Shown one piece after another: positions 62,454-64,000 of a stretch of 64,000 nucleotides of DNA. Within the stretch, counting starts at the first letter, position 1. Every line of letters starts with the position of its first letter. The position numbers were made by a program, and so were the translations under genes. Source of the stretch: G963675935 sp963823895 (lineage in GTDB: Bacteria; Planctomycetota; Planctomycetia; Pirellulales; Thermoguttaceae); assembly GCA_963823895.1 (NCBI GenBank), contig CAWGNG010000011.1, positions 1-64,000 of the forward strand. Direction: 5' to 3'. Under the pieces are notes generated by a model. That model worked only from the letters and a program-made list of their open reading frames with translations, was not told where the DNA came from and did not search any database.

Positions 62454-62483
62454 CCCGCAATTCGATGTCTGCCCTGCGCCCGT

Positions 62484-62972
62484 TCAGCTTCGATGCGCAA
62501 ACTCTTCTTCCACGAATTCCAGATCGTTGCGGTAATGCTGCACCGCCTCGCTGGGGCTGAGGTTGAGGATCGCGTGGCCGTCGGTCTCCCAGTGGTCGAG
62601 ATCGAAGCGGAAGACTGCGGTGCCGGCCTGGAGGTTGCCGACGGCATCGGACATGCCGCCCGCCGCGCCGGCAGAGGCCTCCGAGGCGATCGTCACCGCC
62701 ACAAATGCAGAAAGCTCGCCGGTGGTTCGGCTGCGGACGTAGGCCACGTCGTCGTCAAAGATGCAGTCGGTCCATTGCGGGGCATCGGGCGGTGCGTGGG
62801 CGGCGGCCAACTGAATGAACTTCGCCTCGAGCCGCTCGCGCTGAACGTGGAATCGCCGCTTGGCTTGGGCCAACGGCGCCACTCGCCGGACGCGCGGCCG
62901 GGTCAGCCATACGGCACTCCCCAGCGCCAGCAAGATCACGGCCACGATTGGAAGCCACCAGAGCAAGGTCAT
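62484..62972 (-). CDS. Small membrane-anchored hypothetical protein
   Basis: Protein of 162 residues with one N-terminal membrane helix (residues 5-24, LWWLPIVAVILLALGSAVWL) and a basic patch (RPRVRR). The soluble part contains CIFDDDVAYVRSRTTGELSAFVAVTI and ends DLEFVEEEF. Similar small proteins are seen in planctomycetes without a known role. It converges with acnA. Confidence 0.7.
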   Translation of the reverse strand: MTLLWWLPIVAVILLALGSAVWLTRPRVRRVAPLAQAKRRFHVQRERLEAKFIQLAAAHAPPDAPQWTDCIFDDDVAYVRSRTTGELSAFVAVTIASEASAGAAGGMSDAVGNLQAGTAVFRFDLDHWETDGHAILNLSPSEAVQHYRNDLEFVEEEFAHRS

Positions 62973-63076
62973 GGGCGAATCCCTCGCAGGGAAAGCACGA
63001 CAACGCAGAACGACAAGTCTCCTCCGTTATTGTATACAACAACCCTCAGCAATTGCAAATAGGACGTTCTCGTGGC

Positions 63077-63177
63077 CAGGAAAACTGCAAAGTCCTTCGT
63101 AGCACGGCCATCTTGGCCGTGACACACGGGCAGGATGCCCGTGCTACGACCGAGTTCTCGACTTTGCAGTTCTCCTG
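63077..63177. mobile_element. 101-bp MITE-like element, copy B
   Basis: Same length as copy A at 38588-38688; the central 87 bases differ at one position. The ends are CAGGAAAACTGCAAAGTC and GACTTTGCAGTTCTCCTG. It lies in the promoter gap of nfo. Confidence 0.8.
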
Positions 63178-63235
63178 TTCTCGTGGCGGGCTCACCCCCC
63201 TCGTTTTTGCCCCTTCCCTCTGCTACCGTGACGAG

Positions 63236-64000
63236 ATGGCCATCCTCGGCGCCCATCGATCGATTGCCGGCGGATATGAAAAAGCCGTCGAGCGCGCCCG
63301 CCTGTGCGGCTGCGACTGCGTGCAGTTGTTCACTAAGAACAACAGCCGGTGGGCGGGAGGCGACATCACCGCCGAGGAGGCAAGGAAATTTTCGCAGGCA
63401 TTGGACAGGTTCGGCATAATCGATCCGTTGGCGCACGACTCGTACCTGATCAATCTGGCCAGTCCAGGCCCCCTGCTATGGCGAAGATCGGTCGATGCGT
63501 TTGTTGCCGAATTGCACCGTGCGGAGATTTTGGGAATCCCCCATGTTGTCGCCCATCCCGGCGCCTTCACGACGGCCGACGAAGCGGCCGGTTTGCGGAA
63601 CATTGTTAGGGCGTTGGACGAGGTCGCGGAGCGAACGCGCCGCCTGAAGGCCCGTTGCCTGCTGGAGACCACGGCCGGCCAGGGGACGGCGCTGGGTTGG
63701 CGGTTCGAGCACTTTGCCGCGATTCTCGATGGCGTGAAGCAGCCCGAGCGGCTGGGTTTCTGCTTCGACACTTGCCACGTCTTCGCCGCCGGCTATCCGC
63801 TGGGAACAGCGGAAGAGTATCAAGCGACGATGGCGGCGTTCGACCGGTTGGTCGGGCTCGATCGGATACGGGCCTTTCACCTCAACGACAGCCGCCGCGA
63901 GCTGGGCAGCCGCATCGACCGTCACGAGCACATCGGCCGCGGCCGGCTCGGCCTTGAACCGTTCCGGCTGCTGCTTTCCGATCCGCGATTCCGCGAGGTG
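63236..64000 (+). CDS. nfo: Endonuclease IV, 5' part (runs off the window)
   Basis: AP endonuclease of the TIM-barrel Nfo family; 255 codons are present and the gene continues past 64000. It starts MAILGAHRSIAGGYEKAVERA. Metal ligands and family motifs include VVAHPGAFTT, LLETTAGQG, FCFDTCHVFAAGYPL and HLNDSRRELGSRIDRHEHIGRG. It cleaves DNA at abasic sites in base-excision repair. The ATG at 63236 has no Shine-Dalgarno. Confidence 0.93.
   Translation, partial: MAILGAHRSIAGGYEKAVERARLCGCDCVQLFTKNNSRWAGGDITAEEARKFSQALDRFGIIDPLAHDSYLINLASPGPLLWRRSVDAFVAELHRAEILGIPHVVAHPGAFTTADEAAGLRNIVRALDEVAERTRRLKARCLLETTAGQGTALGWRFEHFAAILDGVKQPERLGFCFDTCHVFAAGYPLGTAEEYQATMAAFDRLVGLDRIRAFHLNDSRRELGSRIDRHEHIGRGRLGLEPFRLLLSDPRFREV

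Overview
GC-rich bacterial chromosomal DNA, most likely from a planctomycete (Pirellulales-type). This is inferred from a PEP-CTERM-anchored secreted protein with passenger-type strand repeats, a MoxR/DUF58/DUF4129 membrane cluster, many start codons without Shine-Dalgarno sequences, several two-cysteine-knuckle (FLCPNGH) proteins, and a very high load of small palindromic repeats. No rRNA, tRNA or CRISPR array was seen. Four conserved genes (mvhG, a DNA methyltransferase, priA, a papain-like secreted protein) each carry one single-base frameshift, so the sequence is probably an imperfectly polished assembly.

Layout. 0-9.4 kb: housekeeping and hypothetical genes (HD phosphohydrolase, C45-type hydrolase, zinc-ribbon proteins, ACT protein, thioesterase, HtrA-like protease with a long Ala/Glu/Lys tail). 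9.5-21 kb, minus strand: hdrC, hdrB, a fusion of HdrA N-half with NuoE, a NuoF-like protein, a fusion of NuoG N-part with HdrA C-half, a zinc-ribbon protein, mvhD, mvhG (frameshifted), an inserted HEPN-like gene, and mvhA. 21-26 kb: DUF4129, DUF58, MoxR. 26-28.7 kb: a repeat-riddled adenine methyltransferase. 28.8-33.2 kb: haem-type sensor kinase and priA. 34-38 kb: rpmF-fabD-fabG-acpP-fabF. 38.9-41.9 kb: papain-like protease with PEP-CTERM anchor. 42.5-46.7 kb: two DUF2294 genes, csrA, a BON protein and a glycosyltransferase pair, preceded by a leader with a strong terminator. 46.8-48 kb: a duplicated and decayed nucleotidyltransferase module. 48-64 kb: hypothetical genes, HNH protein, radical SAM, FHA, rsgA, hflX, SDR, RluA-type synthase, a REP-associated transposase, acnA and the 5' part of nfo.

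The most striking system is the Hdr-Mvh locus. The HdrA polypeptide is interrupted exactly inside its inserted ferredoxin domain by a complete NuoE-NuoF-NuoG module. Its two halves are fused to NuoE and NuoG, with NuoF encoded between them. This predicts one soluble complex joining a group 3 [NiFe] hydrogenase, an HdrA-type bifurcating flavin, an NAD(H)/FMN site and HdrBC cysteine-rich iron-sulfur centres.

The second theme is repeats. There are at least ten palindromic families, two MITE-like elements with terminal inverted repeats, a RAYT transposase bracketed by its likely REP hairpins, and many degenerate heptamer/octamer arrays. Several repeats lie in frame inside genes (acnA, priA, DUF4129, methyltransferase) or supply stop codons.
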